Assembly: GCA_041821265.1 (NCBI GenBank)
Contig: JBGUEQ010000008.1
Location: 49,320 to 113,319 of the forward strand
Source: Lachnotalea sp041821265
Lineage (GTDB): Bacteria > Bacillota > Clostridia > Lachnospirales > Lachnospiraceae
Direction: 5' to 3'
Length of the DNA stretch: 64,000 nucleotides
Shown: positions 1-9,454 of the stretch, one piece after another
Layout: the number at the start of each line of letters is the position of its first letter
How positions within the stretch are numbered: position 1 is the stretch's first letter
Made by a program: the position numbers and the translations under genes
Notes under the pieces: model-generated
What the model saw: the letters and a program-made list of their open reading frames with translations, nothing else
What the model was told of the DNA's origin: nothing
Database searches by the model: none

Positions 1-280
1 TTTTTTAATTTAATATACAAAGCAGGTATTATGTTACTATTTAGCCTTACAGCTTCATAACAACATTGATGTACATAAATAATACTCAACACATTTTTCC
101 GAACATGTAACACTCAGGTTTTCTGTGACCATCGCTCACCAAAACGCCTTGCAATACTCGAGTGCTAAAAAGTAACGGTATTAAATTTACATTATTAAAC
201 TCATATTATTAGATTTATATGATTAGATTTACCCTACAGGATATTTTACAAATAATAATTAAACAAGGAGAACATTTAGT
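1..280. other. Upstream non-coding stretch
   Basis: AT-rich sequence before the first gene. I see no credible reading frame. A ribosome site AAGGAG lies at about 266-271, ten bases before the aminopeptidase ATG. Positions 104-175 resemble a worn member of the GTAAC-ended repeats found elsewhere in the window (a GTAACACTC start, a CAAAACGCC core and a late GTAAC), but the match is too weak to call. Confidence 0.4.
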
Positions 281-1531
281 ATGAAAAAATCGTTTCACAC
301 AAACAACAGAGAAACTCTTTATACAAGCCTAACTTCTGGTTCGTTAGCAATTTTATTTAGTGGTCATGCCCCGCGTAAAACAGGGGATGAGTACTATCCC
401 TATTTTGCTAACCGAAATTTTGTCTATATGACTGGCATTGAGCAAGAAAATAGTATTCTTGTTGCACATAAATTAGAGAATACAACAAATGAAATTCTCT
501 TTTTGCTTCCCTCTAATCTTCTAGAAGAAAGATGGTCTGGTAAAAGATTAACTGAAACCTTGGCGCAAGAAGCCTCTGGCATAGAAGAAGTAAAGTATAT
601 ACAAGAGTATAATTTATATGTGGATCGTTTGATTCAAACCAACCAAGTAGAAACATTGTACTTAGACTTTGATAAATTAAATGAAAAAGAACCTGATAAC
701 GAAGCATACCAACTAGCACTTTATGTAAAGACTAGATATCCATTTGTTTCCATTAGGAATTTACAGCCACAACTTAGAAAACAACGTACCATTAAAAAAT
801 CTTGTGAAATTGAAGCAATGAAAACAGCTGAAGAAATAACAAAAGCTGGTATTCTTTCCATGATGCAAGCTTCGAAGCCTGGTATGTTCGAATACCAGTA
901 CAAAGCAGAATTCGATTACGCATTAGCAAATCGTGGTGTCTTATCTCCAGGATTTCCTTCTATTGTATCTTCTGGGAAAAATAATTTTTGTATTCATTAT
1001 TATTCATATAACGGTCAAGCTCAGGATGGTGATATGATTCTAAATGACGTTGGCGCATGCTATAATAATGTGATTAATGATGTTTCAAGAGGCTGGCCTT
1101 GTAATGGCAAATTTAATGAAAAACAACGTCTCTTATATGAATGTGCTTATGAAACTTCAAATCATATGTTTAATCTGTTAAAACCTGGTATTGCAATGAA
1201 TGATGTGGATTTACTGGCTCGCAAATACAATTATGAACGTTTAAAGGAGATCGGCCTTTGTGACAAGTACGAAGAAGTTGGAAAATATATTTGGCATGGA
1301 GGCGCCCATCATGTAGGCTACGACGTCCATGACCAAGTATCACCAACAGAAAATATGATTACTGCTCCTGGTATGGTGTTTTGTGTCGATATTGGAATAT
1401 ATTGCGAAGAATGGGGCATTGGCTTTCGTTTAGAAGACAATTGTCTGATTACTGAAACTGGTTGCGAAAATCTTTCAGCTATCACCCCTAGAAGTATTGA
1501 AGATATTGAAGCTGCAATGGGAAAAAGATAA
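281..1531 (+). CDS. Xaa-Pro aminopeptidase family protein (peptidase M24B)
   Basis: Cytoplasmic metallopeptidase predicted to remove an N-terminal residue that precedes proline. At 416 aa it has the usual two-part layout: an N-terminal creatinase-like domain (about 1-165) and a C-terminal pita-bread domain (about 175-410). Visible catalytic residues are Asp256 and Asp267 (metal ligands), His339 and His343 in an HGGAH block, His350 in DVHD, and Glu385 in RLEDN. The ligand that is Glu in E. coli PepP (VEPGLY) is Asp370 here (VDIGIY). The start has a good AAGGAG site. It converges with the TetR gene and shares a terminator hairpin with it. Family call is firm; exact substrate is not known. Confidence 0.9.
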   Translation: MKKSFHTNNRETLYTSLTSGSLAILFSGHAPRKTGDEYYPYFANRNFVYMTGIEQENSILVAHKLENTTNEILFLLPSNLLEERWSGKRLTETLAQEASGIEEVKYIQEYNLYVDRLIQTNQVETLYLDFDKLNEKEPDNEAYQLALYVKTRYPFVSIRNLQPQLRKQRTIKKSCEIEAMKTAEEITKAGILSMMQASKPGMFEYQYKAEFDYALANRGVLSPGFPSIVSSGKNNFCIHYYSYNGQAQDGDMILNDVGACYNNVINDVSRGWPCNGKFNEKQRLLYECAYETSNHMFNLLKPGIAMNDVDLLARKYNYERLKEIGLCDKYEEVGKYIWHGGAHHVGYDVHDQVSPTENMITAPGMVFCVDIGIYCEEWGIGFRLEDNCLITETGCENLSAITPRSIEDIEAAMGKR

Positions 1532-1552
1532 TACATATACTGCTTAATATTT

Positions 1553-1600
1553 GAAATACAACCTCTTATTTACTTACTATCAGGTTGTATTTCAATTTCT
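1553..1600 (+). terminator. Rho-independent terminator of the aminopeptidase gene
   Basis: GAAATACAACCT (1553-1564) and AGGTTGTATTTC (1582-1593) form a perfect 12-bp stem followed by a T-rich tract. The 3' arm lies inside the last codons of the convergent TetR gene, so the two genes overlap in their end signals. Confidence 0.75.
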
Positions 1601-2172
1601 TTTAGCGCTTGTATCATCATAGGCATAAACTTTTTACTTTTTTCAGCCAACGAATACCCTCCTCTATTTAGACACCAATCAGAAACTAGCGCACGTTCAC
1701 AAAGTGTATAATATTGAGTAAGCTCACGAACTGACTCTGTCTTAGTTATATGAGCTTTACTTTGTCCCTCTTCAATAATATCAGACACTAACTTATAATA
1801 AAATCTGTTTTGATCTATTAAATTTGAATTCCCTTTTATAAGAAGCTGCGTGGAATAGAGTGAAGATATTAAGTCCACATCAATCTGCTTCTCAATAAAT
1901 AAATGCATCTCATAATTTATGAACAAAAGCTTATCATAACAATTCAGTTCTGGCTTTATTCTTGCTTCTAGCTTGCTATATTCATTATCAAATCTGTTGG
2001 CTAACGTATCTAACAAAGCATCTTTCCTATCGAAATAGTAATAGAACGATCCTTTTGAAGTATTTGCCGCTACAATAATATCATCAACCGTTGTATTTTC
2101 ATATCCCTTTTCATGAAACAAAACCCATGCAGCATCAATTATTTTATCTTTCATATTAATTTTTTCAGTCAT
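1570..2172 (-). CDS. TetR/AcrR family transcriptional regulator
   Basis: 200-aa one-domain-plus-sensor repressor. Residues 8-55 form the TetR helix-turn-helix, with the characteristic run TVDDIIVAANTSKGSFYYYF; residues 60-200 are a helical ligand or dimer domain that I cannot assign to a ligand. The ATG at 2172 is preceded by AAAGGA at a slightly long spacing. No efflux pump or enzyme is divergently linked. The large palindrome at 2220-2278, about 50 bases upstream, is a possible binding site, so self-regulation is plausible. Confidence 0.85.
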   Translation of the reverse strand: MTEKINMKDKIIDAAWVLFHEKGYENTTVDDIIVAANTSKGSFYYYFDRKDALLDTLANRFDNEYSKLEARIKPELNCYDKLLFINYEMHLFIEKQIDVDLISSLYSTQLLIKGNSNLIDQNRFYYKLVSDIIEEGQSKAHITKTESVRELTQYYTLCERALVSDWCLNRGGYSLAEKSKKFMPMMIQALKEIEIQPDSK

Positions 2173-2219
2173 TATACATCAAATTCCTTTCTACTTTTGT
2201 AACCACTAAATATTATGAT

Positions 2220-2278
2220 GTAGGGTCCCAAAGTCATGTTTTTTCATGCAAGCATGAAAACATGACCTTTTGACCCTA
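2220..2278. repeat. Long imperfect palindrome upstream of the TetR gene
   Basis: Outer arms AGGGTC (2222-2227) and GACCCT (2272-2277) enclose inner arms GTCATGTTTT...CATGC and GCATGAAAACATGAC. The arms differ by a two-base insertion and a few changes. It could be an operator for the adjacent TetR protein or a strong hairpin of the 5' leader. I have not seen a second copy in the window. Confidence 0.5.
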
Positions 2279-2388
2279 GTATCATATTATTATATCCAAA
2301 ATAAGGTGATTATGCAAGAAAAGTAGCTCCTTTTGTACTTCTAACAATGTTTGTAACGATTAAGGACTTCCTATCCGCGTGGTGTGTA

Positions 2389-2435
2389 TTTTGATTTAAT
2401 AAGGAAGTTCGTAGAACTTTCCTATTAAATCAAAA
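2389..2435. repeat. Dispersed hairpin, copy 1 (GGAAGTTCG core)
   Basis: Near-perfect 22-bp arms around GTA: a left arm ending GGAAGTTC and a right arm GAACTTTCC..., flanked by TTTGATTTAAT and its complement. It lies 3' of deoC on the minus strand. The same core recurs at about 39583, 44217, 47726 and 55408. Without a T-run on the deoC side it is not a classic terminator, though it may act as a transcript end. Confidence 0.6.
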
Positions 2436-2489
2436 AGTACAGAAAACCCTACCGTTTTCCATACTTGATTAATTCATACACATTAAATT

Positions 2490-3131
2490 TTATTTGACAA
2501 TTTCAACGGTTGCGCTTGTTCCTAATCGGCTCGCTCCCGCTTCGACCATAACTTCAGCTGTTTTTCTATCTCGAATCCCTCCAGAAGCTTTTACTCCCAT
2601 GTCATTACCAACTGTTTGTCTCATTAATTTAACATCTTGGGCGGTTGCGCCACCTGTGCTAAATCCAGTCGAAGTTTTGACAAAATCAGCTCCCGCTTCT
2701 TTGGATAATTCACATGCTTTTACTTTCTCCGCATCCGTTAGAAGACATGCTTCAATAATTACCTTTAAGATAGATTTATTTCCACATGACGCTTTTACCT
2801 TCTTAATATCTTCAAGCACAACATCGTACTTCTTATCTTTTAAAGCTCCAACATTAATTACCATATCGATTTCTTGTGCACCATCTGCTACAGCGGTTTC
2901 TGTTTCGAAGCATTTGACTTTAGTTGACATCATTCCAAGTGGAAATCCTATTACCGTACAAACTTTAACATCACTACCTTTTAACTCAGCTGCAACAAAT
3001 GCAGTATAATATTGATTCACACATACCGATGCAAAATTATGTGTTCTCGCCTCTTCGCAAATTTTAGCAACCTGACTCTCCGTTGCATCTGCCTTTAAAA
3101 TTGTATGATCAAAATACTTTGATGTAAACAT
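2490..3131 (-). CDS. deoC: Deoxyribose-phosphate aldolase
   Basis: Splits 2-deoxyribose 5-phosphate into acetaldehyde and glyceraldehyde 3-phosphate, which lets the carbon of deoxynucleosides enter glycolysis. At 213 aa it is a typical bacterial class I aldolase with a TIM barrel. Lys152 in DFVKTSTGF is the Schiff-base lysine, Lys181 in KASGGIR is the second lysine, and Asp89 in EIDMV is the proton-relay aspartate. It is the last gene of the nucleoside uptake operon, 51 bases after the deaminase, which agrees with a role in using imported nucleosides. Confidence 0.95.
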   Translation of the reverse strand: MFTSKYFDHTILKADATESQVAKICEEARTHNFASVCVNQYYTAFVAAELKGSDVKVCTVIGFPLGMMSTKVKCFETETAVADGAQEIDMVINVGALKDKKYDVVLEDIKKVKASCGNKSILKVIIEACLLTDAEKVKACELSKEAGADFVKTSTGFSTGGATAQDVKLMRQTVGNDMGVKASGGIRDRKTAEVMVEAGASRLGTSATVEIVK

Positions 3132-3182
3132 ATTGTTTCTCCTTATTTTGTTTTTTATTTTGTAATAACTATTTTCTACGAA

Positions 3183-4475
3183 TTAGTTTCTTTTAATTTG
3201 CTCAACAATAGCTTCAATCTTTTCATATAATTGCATTGGTTCTACACCAATGTCAAATTTCCCATCTTCATATAAAATCTTTCCATTTATCATTGTCATT
3301 TTAATATTTTGCTTGCTTCCACTATAAACAATATTTTTGGTAATGTTATTAATTGGTCGCATATTAGGCTGATTCAAATCAATCATAATAATATCTGCAA
3401 TTTTACCTTCTTCTAAGGTATCACACTGATCTAGACCCATTGCCTTAGCGCCTCCAACGGTAGCCATGTATAGCACATCATTTCCATCCATTGCGGCTGC
3501 ATCTCTCAAGTTAAGTTTTTGCAATCCTGTGACAAGAAACATTTCTCGAAACATATCCAGGCAATTATTACTTGCTGGTCCATCGGTTCCAATTGCAATG
3601 TTAATACCCTTTTGTTTCATTGCCACAATAGGCGCAATTCCGCTTGCTAGCTTGACATTTGAACCTGGATTGGTTATGACAGACATATGATGTATTTTAA
3701 AAATATCCATATCCTCTTCTGTCATATGAATGCAATGATAACCTCCACCACCGTATTCGAACATTTCTAAACTATTCAAATATGCTGTTGGTGTCATATT
3801 ACTGTGCTTTATACAACCCTCTACCTCAGATTTGCTTTCTGAATTATGCGTAAATACAGGTGCCTTATACTTTTTTGCTAATGCAGCTATGCCTTCCAAT
3901 TTTTCTTTGTCAGTCGTATATTCGGCATGGAATCCCAGCTTATAGCGAATCAATTCATGATAATTATTATACGTATTATAATCAGCTTCCATTCCTTCTA
4001 CTGATTGTGTGAAATTATTCATAGCACCAACTAACACCGTTCGAAAACCGCAATCAACCGATGCCTCTGCAATCGCTTTTGAAGATAAATACATATCAAA
4101 ATTAGCAGTCACTCCGCTCGTAAGATACTCCATGATAGCAAGCTTGCTAAAATCATAGATATAATTCAAGTCGAGCTTTGCCTCCATTGGAAATACTTGA
4201 TTATTAAGCCAATCTAGAAGCGGTAAATCATCTGCGTAAGATCTTAAGAAGGTCATACCCGAATGTGTATGCGCATTCTTAAAGCCTGGCATAAGCAAAT
4301 TCTTAGCAACATCAATTTCTCGTTCCCAGATAACACGCTCTACTAACTTACCTGCAACCTTAGGATTAGAACCTACATAAGTAATTATATTGTTTTCTAC
4401 CCAAAGCTCACCCTCCATTATGTTAAACTGATCCGCCATTGTAAGAATTCTGGCATTATAAAATCTTATATTCAT
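3183..4475 (-). CDS. Amidohydrolase, MTA/SAH/adenosine deaminase-like
   Basis: Predicted metal-dependent deaminase that turns an adenosine-type nucleoside into the inosine form. The 430 aa match the MtaD/SAH deaminase group: HTH metal motif at His69 and His71, a GFHAEYT strand at 182-188, His210-x-x-Glu213 (third metal ligand plus substrate glutamate), His247/His250 in GYHCIHMT, and Asp298 in GTDGP. The position between nucleoside permeases and deoC favours a free nucleoside as substrate over methylthioadenosine, but this is inference. It follows the permease by 9 bases, so it is co-transcribed. Guanine or cytosine deaminase is less likely given the HTHSGM and TDGPASNN signatures. Confidence 0.8.
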   Translation of the reverse strand: MNIRFYNARILTMADQFNIMEGELWVENNIITYVGSNPKVAGKLVERVIWEREIDVAKNLLMPGFKNAHTHSGMTFLRSYADDLPLLDWLNNQVFPMEAKLDLNYIYDFSKLAIMEYLTSGVTANFDMYLSSKAIAEASVDCGFRTVLVGAMNNFTQSVEGMEADYNTYNNYHELIRYKLGFHAEYTTDKEKLEGIAALAKKYKAPVFTHNSESKSEVEGCIKHSNMTPTAYLNSLEMFEYGGGGYHCIHMTEEDMDIFKIHHMSVITNPGSNVKLASGIAPIVAMKQKGINIAIGTDGPASNNCLDMFREMFLVTGLQKLNLRDAAAMDGNDVLYMATVGGAKAMGLDQCDTLEEGKIADIIMIDLNQPNMRPINNITKNIVYSGSKQNIKMTMINGKILYEDGKFDIGVEPMQLYEKIEAIVEQIKRN

Positions 4476-4484
4476 TTGTGGCCT

Positions 4485-5438
4485 CTATCTAGCACTCTTA
4501 TCATAAGGAATTCCTTCTGCTCGTGGCGCTTGAGAATTTTTTGATGTAAATACAAGTACGATTAATGTTGTAATATAAGGAATCATCTTATAAATATAAC
4601 TTGGTATACCAAGAGTTGCCAATATTGGTATTCCTGAATAAGATGCTGCCACTGTCTTCAACAATCCAAAAAACAAAGAAGCAAATAGGATTTTAGTCGG
4701 ATTCCACTGTCCAAATATTAATACTGCTAATGCGAGGAAACCATATCCTGCAACCGTTGCATTAAAATTTGTCGATGTAGGAACAACAAATACCAATCCA
4801 CCAATACCTGCCAATGCTCCTGATAATAAAACGCCTGCATATTGCATTTTATATACGTTAATACCTAATGAATCAGCTGCCTGCGGATGCTCTCCACATG
4901 CTCTTAATCTCAATCCAAACCTTGTCTTATATAAAACAATGGTAGAAATAATTAAAATAGCAAACCCAATATATGTTGTAATGTACGTATTCTTAAAAAA
5001 CAAATCGCCAATAATTGGAATACTTCCAAGTACTGGAACTGAATCAATACGAAATGTATTATTAAACTGAATCTGCTGAACTCCTTGTATAATTCTTGCA
5101 ACAAATATTGCAAATGCTGGTGCAAATAAATTAAGCGCCGTTCCACTGATTGTCTGGTCAGCCTTCATATTAATCGAAGCAAATGCATGAAATAATGAAA
5201 AAACCATACCAGCGACTGCTGCTACCACTACTGCTAATAGCAATTGTACCTGTCCACTTAGTACTCCTTGTGTAAGATTTATAAATAAAATACTTACAAA
5301 TGCCCCCATAATCATAATACCTTCTAGTGCGATATTAATAATTCCTGAGCGTTCAGAGAACATTCCTCCAAGAGCAACAATTAAAAGTGGGATTGTAAAA
5401 AACATGGTTTGTTGAAATACCGTAAATACTACATTCAT
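4485..5438 (-). CDS. nupQ: Nucleoside ABC transporter permease 2
   Basis: Integral membrane subunit (317 aa, about 8-9 hydrophobic helices) of a BPD_transp_2 family importer. It opens with GGMFSERSGIINIALEGIM, typical of the shorter of the two nucleoside permeases (YufQ/NupQ). The start ATG overlaps the stop of the preceding permease as ATGA, so translation is coupled. Its partner ATPase and BMP-type lipoprotein lie just upstream in the same operon. Confidence in nucleoside transport comes from the family and the deaminase/deoC context. Confidence 0.87.
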   Translation of the reverse strand: MNVVFTVFQQTMFFTIPLLIVALGGMFSERSGIINIALEGIMIMGAFVSILFINLTQGVLSGQVQLLLAVVVAAVAGMVFSLFHAFASINMKADQTISGTALNLFAPAFAIFVARIIQGVQQIQFNNTFRIDSVPVLGSIPIIGDLFFKNTYITTYIGFAILIISTIVLYKTRFGLRLRACGEHPQAADSLGINVYKMQYAGVLLSGALAGIGGLVFVVPTSTNFNATVAGYGFLALAVLIFGQWNPTKILFASLFFGLLKTVAASYSGIPILATLGIPSYIYKMIPYITTLIVLVFTSKNSQAPRAEGIPYDKSAR

Positions 5439-6520
5439 GACTTTTTACCTCCATTTTTTCTATTATTATTTCGTACCATAAAGGTTTTAATAATAAGTGC
5501 AAAAGCACTAAAGTATATAATAACTGCAATAATAATATTAATAATTTCTGTTGAAAATTCAAACAATTGTAAATAGAAACCACCTGCTGTAATATACGCA
5601 ATAAATAAACCAGCAAGTAAAATTCCAATAGGATTAGACAGTCCAAGTAATGCTACTGAAATTCCAGTAAATCCTTCTGATGCAAGTACATCGACTACCT
5701 CGATATGTTTTCCTGATCCCGCAAGATATAAAAGCCCTCCTGCCAAACCTGCAAGCGCTCCTGCAATTGCCATAGACAAAATGATATTTCTTTTTTCATT
5801 CATTCCTGCATATTTACTAGCATCTCTATTAAAACCGGCAGCTTTTAATTCAAAACCAAAAGCCGTCTTATCTAATACAAAATGAATAATAATGACTGCT
5901 AATACAGCAATAAAGAAGCCACCGTTAATACTTGAATCCGGAAAGATCTTATCAAGACCCATTTTAGGTATTTCGGCTGTCGTTGCAACTGACAATGATT
6001 GATTTCTTAAGGAATCAAATAGTGTTTTGCTTCCCTTTACAATAAAATTTATAAGGTACATACCAATATAATTCATCATAATGCATGCAATAACTACATT
6101 AACGTTAAAATATGCATTTAAAGCACCTGGAATAAGTGCCCACAATGCACCGGCTATAATACTTGCAATAACTGCAACTACCCATTGTGCATTTCCTAAA
6201 AAGTCACATCGGATACCTACGACAATTGCTGCAAATGCACCAACAATAAACTGTCCAGGCGTTCCAATATTAAATAGACCTGTTCTAAATGCAAAACCAA
6301 CCGAAAGACCTGTTAATATAATTGGAGTTGCATAATAAAATACTTGTCCAATTCCTTTTAAGCCATGTGTAAATGAACCCGTTAAAATCATACCAAATCC
6401 TGGAACTGCTTGTGATGGATTACTTAACAAGAGAACTATAAATCCAAATAGTAAACCAACGATAATAGCAAAAATAGAAGAGATGAGTCCCACCATTTGC
6501 TTATGCTTTGCTTCATTCAT
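5435..6520 (-). CDS. nupP: Nucleoside ABC transporter permease 1
   Basis: 361-aa integral membrane subunit with repeated hydrophobic helices and the family run GLSVGFAFRTGLFNIGTPGQ near residue 73-92. It pairs with the following permease to form the channel of a BMP/Nup importer (YufP/NupP type). The first 8 bases overlap the ATPase gene and the last 4 overlap the second permease, so all three are translated as a unit. It is the longer of the two permeases, as usual in this family. Confidence 0.87.
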   Translation of the reverse strand: MNEAKHKQMVGLISSIFAIIVGLLFGFIVLLLSNPSQAVPGFGMILTGSFTHGLKGIGQVFYYATPIILTGLSVGFAFRTGLFNIGTPGQFIVGAFAAIVVGIRCDFLGNAQWVVAVIASIIAGALWALIPGALNAYFNVNVVIACIMMNYIGMYLINFIVKGSKTLFDSLRNQSLSVATTAEIPKMGLDKIFPDSSINGGFFIAVLAVIIIHFVLDKTAFGFELKAAGFNRDASKYAGMNEKRNIILSMAIAGALAGLAGGLLYLAGSGKHIEVVDVLASEGFTGISVALLGLSNPIGILLAGLFIAYITAGGFYLQLFEFSTEIINIIIAVIIYFSAFALIIKTFMVRNNNRKNGGKKS

Positions 6521-8054
6521 GATGATTCACCTCTTCTTTCTTTGATCCTGCCATGTAAAGACCTAATTCTTGAATTGTAACCTTCTTAGGAGCTAAATCT
6601 GCTACAATTTCTCCTTCAAATATAACTAATATTCGATCGCTTAGATTCATCACTTCATCTAGTTCAAGTGAAATAAGTAAAACTGCTTTCCCGTGGTCTC
6701 TTTGTTCAATGATTTGTTTATGAATAAATTCAATAGCACCAACATCCAAACCACGAGTCGGCTGTACTGCAATCAAAATATCTGGATTTTTATCAATTTC
6801 CCTAGCAATAATTGCCTTTTGCTGATTACCACCAGACATACTTCTCGCACTTGTAATGCTACCTTGTCCGCTTCTAATATCAAACTTTTCTATGAGTCTA
6901 TCTGCAAACTCTTGAATTTTAGGAAATTTTAAAAATCCATGGGTTTGAAATTCCGGAGTAAAGTATTGTTGCAGCACTAGATTTTCTCCTAATGAATAAT
7001 CAAGGACCAATCCATGTTTATGTCTATCTTCTGGAATATGAGACATTCCATGGGTATTCTTATAACGAATACTTTTCTTGGTTATATCCTCGCCATTTAG
7101 TAAGATTTTACCTCCGTCCAACCCAGAGATTCCAGTTATTCCTTGTACTAACTCACTTTGACCATTGCCATCAATTCCTGCAATGCAAACAATCTCACCA
7201 CGTCTTACTTGGAATGAAACATGATTAACAATATTTTTTGTATGACCTTCTTTTTTTGCTTTTACTGTAATTTTGTCCACATCTAAGACAATATTTCCAG
7301 GTTTTGATTCTTTTTTATCTATTGTTAAATTTACTTTACGACCAACCATCATTTCTGACATTGTTGCTTTGTCCGTGCTCGCTACTTCTACAGTTCCTAT
7401 ATATTTTCCACGGCGTAATACAGAACATCTGTCTGCAACCGCCTTGATTTCATTCAACTTATGCGTAATAAATATGATTGATTTTCCCTCCGAGGTTAAA
7501 TCTCTCATAATGTTCATCAATTCATCTATTTCTTGAGGTGTCAAAACCGCTGTTGGTTCATCAAAAATCAAAATTTCGTTATCGCGATATAACATCTTTA
7601 ATATCTCGACACGTTGCTGCATTCCAACCGTAATATCAGAAATAAGCGCATCTGGATCTACAAATAGATTGTATTTTTCACTTAAAGCCACAACCTTTTC
7701 CCTCGCTACTTTCATTTCCATCAAACCATGCTTTACACTTTCCATTCCTAAAACAATATTCTGTAGCACCGTAAAATTATGTACTAATTTAAAATGCTGA
7801 TGTACCATCCCAATGCCTAAATCATTGGCATCTAAAGGACTATTAATTTTTACTTCTTTTCCTTTTACCTTAATAACACCTTTTTCGGGTTGGTAAAGAC
7901 CAAATAAAACACTCATTAATGTAGATTTTCCAGCACCATTTTCACCCAATAGGGCATGGATTTCTCCCTTTTTTACTTGAAGGGTAATAGCGTCATTGGC
8001 AATTATTCCTGGAAATTCTTTGGTTATATCCAGCATTTCAATAATATATTCCAT
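6513..8054 (-). CDS. nupO: Nucleoside ABC transporter ATP-binding protein (double ABC)
   Basis: 513-aa cytoplasmic ATPase with two ABC domains in one chain, the layout of sugar and nucleoside importers (RbsA/YufO type). The first Walker A is GENGAGKST at about 37-45, followed by a Q-loop and a Walker B with IFDEPTAVLTP. The second Walker A is degenerate (GIDGNGQSE), normal for this family, and its signature is MSGGNQQK. The ribosome site GAGGTGA is 5-6 bases before ATG. It is separated from the lipoprotein gene by a hairpin that may lower its expression relative to the binding protein. Confidence 0.9.
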   Translation of the reverse strand: MEYIIEMLDITKEFPGIIANDAITLQVKKGEIHALLGENGAGKSTLMSVLFGLYQPEKGVIKVKGKEVKINSPLDANDLGIGMVHQHFKLVHNFTVLQNIVLGMESVKHGLMEMKVAREKVVALSEKYNLFVDPDALISDITVGMQQRVEILKMLYRDNEILIFDEPTAVLTPQEIDELMNIMRDLTSEGKSIIFITHKLNEIKAVADRCSVLRRGKYIGTVEVASTDKATMSEMMVGRKVNLTIDKKESKPGNIVLDVDKITVKAKKEGHTKNIVNHVSFQVRRGEIVCIAGIDGNGQSELVQGITGISGLDGGKILLNGEDITKKSIRYKNTHGMSHIPEDRHKHGLVLDYSLGENLVLQQYFTPEFQTHGFLKFPKIQEFADRLIEKFDIRSGQGSITSARSMSGGNQQKAIIAREIDKNPDILIAVQPTRGLDVGAIEFIHKQIIEQRDHGKAVLLISLELDEVMNLSDRILVIFEGEIVADLAPKKVTIQELGLYMAGSKKEEVNHHE

Positions 8055-8075
8055 ATGTTCACCTCAACTATTTTA

Positions 8076-8111
8076 TTTAAAAAGGAGATGCAAAAATAGC
8101 ATCCCCCCTTT
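8076..8111 (-). terminator. Attenuating terminator between nupN and nupO
   Basis: On the minus strand AAGGGGGGATGC and GCATCTCCTTT pair around TATTTTT and are followed by a T-rich run. Its place between the lipoprotein and ATPase genes is typical of importers that need excess binding protein, with partial read-through to the downstream genes. Confidence 0.7.
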
Positions 8112-8240
8112 ATAGTTATCAAAAAATGTCTATAAACACATTTTTCATACTTTCTTACATTCGTTTCATTCTGTAAATAGAAATCAGTAGAGTAAAAATT
8201 TCACACTCTAATAATTTGCTACTGTAATAGTAAATTATTG

Positions 8241-8268
8241 GTAACTATGCAGGTACTGAATAGTTATA
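8241..8268. repeat. Short remnant of MITE family B
   Basis: GTAACTATGCAGGTACTGAATAGTTAT looks like the two ends of the 132-bp family B element joined with most of the middle lost. It sits directly at the 3' end of the nupN gene. Compare the intact copies at 40091, 41957 and 50112. Confidence 0.5.
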
Positions 8269-8269
8269 A

Positions 8270-9454
8270 TTATTCTACAACTGTAACTTTAACAATACTT
8301 AATCCTAAATCATCTGTTGTTAAAGTTGTATCATTTTTAATTTCAATTTCACCAGCTGCAAGTTTTGCGTAAATTGCATCGTAATCCTCTGATGTAAATG
8401 TTTTGAATTTTGAAGAATCCATTGGAAGACCTACGCCGTCATTAGCTGCGCTAAATGTTGTAGTTATTCCGCCTGCAAATGTACCATCATATACTGATTT
8501 AATTCCATCATATACTGATACTGATAATTGTTTCATAGCTGAAGTAATAACTGTATCTGATTCTGAAGATTGGTCAACATCAACACCAATAACTGCTTTA
8601 TCATCTGCTTCTGCTGCTGCCATAACGGAGTTACCAACTCCACCACCACAGCCAAAGATAACTTCTGTTCCTGCACCATACCATGAAGCTGCTAATGCTT
8701 GTGCTTCTGGAGTTGCATTAAATCCACCCGTGTAGTTATAAGTAATGTCTACTGAAGCAATTCCCATCTCTTCTGCTGCATTCTCAGCTCCCTGAAGGAA
8801 ACCATATCCGTAACGAATTACTGCTGGAACTGCCATACCACCCATGAATCCAAGTTTTGTATAACCGTCTTTCACAGCTGCATAACCTGCTAGAAATCCT
8901 GGTTGATCTTCTTGGAATAAGATTGGCATTGTGTTATCTGCTGTATTATATGTTGAGTAATCTGCATTATGTGGTTCTCCATCTAATAAGATGAATTTTA
9001 CATCTGGAAATTTGTCTTGTTCAAGAAAAACTGATTCTTCAAATAAGTATCCTGGGCATACTACGATGCTTGCTCCACCTTCAATTGCAAGTTCAATTGT
9101 TTCTGAATATGAATCTGTTGTCTTCTCAGCTGGCTGATAGTATTTGTATGTTTTAGCATTTTCTTCAGCATATTGAACAACACCTTCCCAAGCACCCTGA
9201 TTGAATGACTTGTCGTCAATTGTTCCGATATCTGTAACTAATGCTAATTCATATCCTTCTGCTGATGCATCACTTGCTGTAGCTGTATCAGCTGTAGCGT
9301 CTGTTGCAGCATCTGTAGTTGCATCTGTTGTAGTAGTTGTATCTGTTGTAGTAGTTGTATCTGCTGCTGGTTCTGTTGTTGTTGAGCTTCCACATGCTGT
9401 TAATGAAGCAATCATACAACCTGTTAAAACTAATGATAAAAGTTTCTTTTTCAT
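8270..9454 (-). CDS. nupN: BMP family nucleoside-binding lipoprotein
   Basis: Extracellular substrate-binding protein of the nucleoside importer, anchored by lipid. I start at the ATG at 9454, which has AAGGAGGA ten bases upstream; an earlier in-frame ATG at 9496 would place 14 odd residues before the signal. The 394-aa product has a lipobox LTAC with the lipidated Cys at residue 21, then a Thr/Asp/Ala-rich flexible linker to about residue 65 encoded by a near-tandem repeat. The rest is a PBP1-like fold that starts YELALVTDIGTIDDKSFNQ and is typical of BmpA/Med proteins. It is the first gene of the operon. Confidence 0.92.
   Translation of the reverse strand: MKKKLLSLVLTGCMIASLTACGSSTTTEPAADTTTTTDTTTTTDATTDAATDATADTATASDASAEGYELALVTDIGTIDDKSFNQGAWEGVVQYAEENAKTYKYYQPAEKTTDSYSETIELAIEGGASIVVCPGYLFEESVFLEQDKFPDVKFILLDGEPHNADYSTYNTADNTMPILFQEDQPGFLAGYAAVKDGYTKLGFMGGMAVPAVIRYGYGFLQGAENAAEEMGIASVDITYNYTGGFNATPEAQALAASWYGAGTEVIFGCGGGVGNSVMAAAEADDKAVIGVDVDQSSESDTVITSAMKQLSVSVYDGIKSVYDGTFAGGITTTFSAANDGVGLPMDSSKFKTFTSEDYDAIYAKLAAGEIEIKNDTTLTTDDLGLSIVKVTVVE

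Noticed and set aside
2494..3009. 171-codon plus-strand frame opposite deoC
   Set aside because: deoC is complete with all catalytic residues; the opposite frame has no family features.
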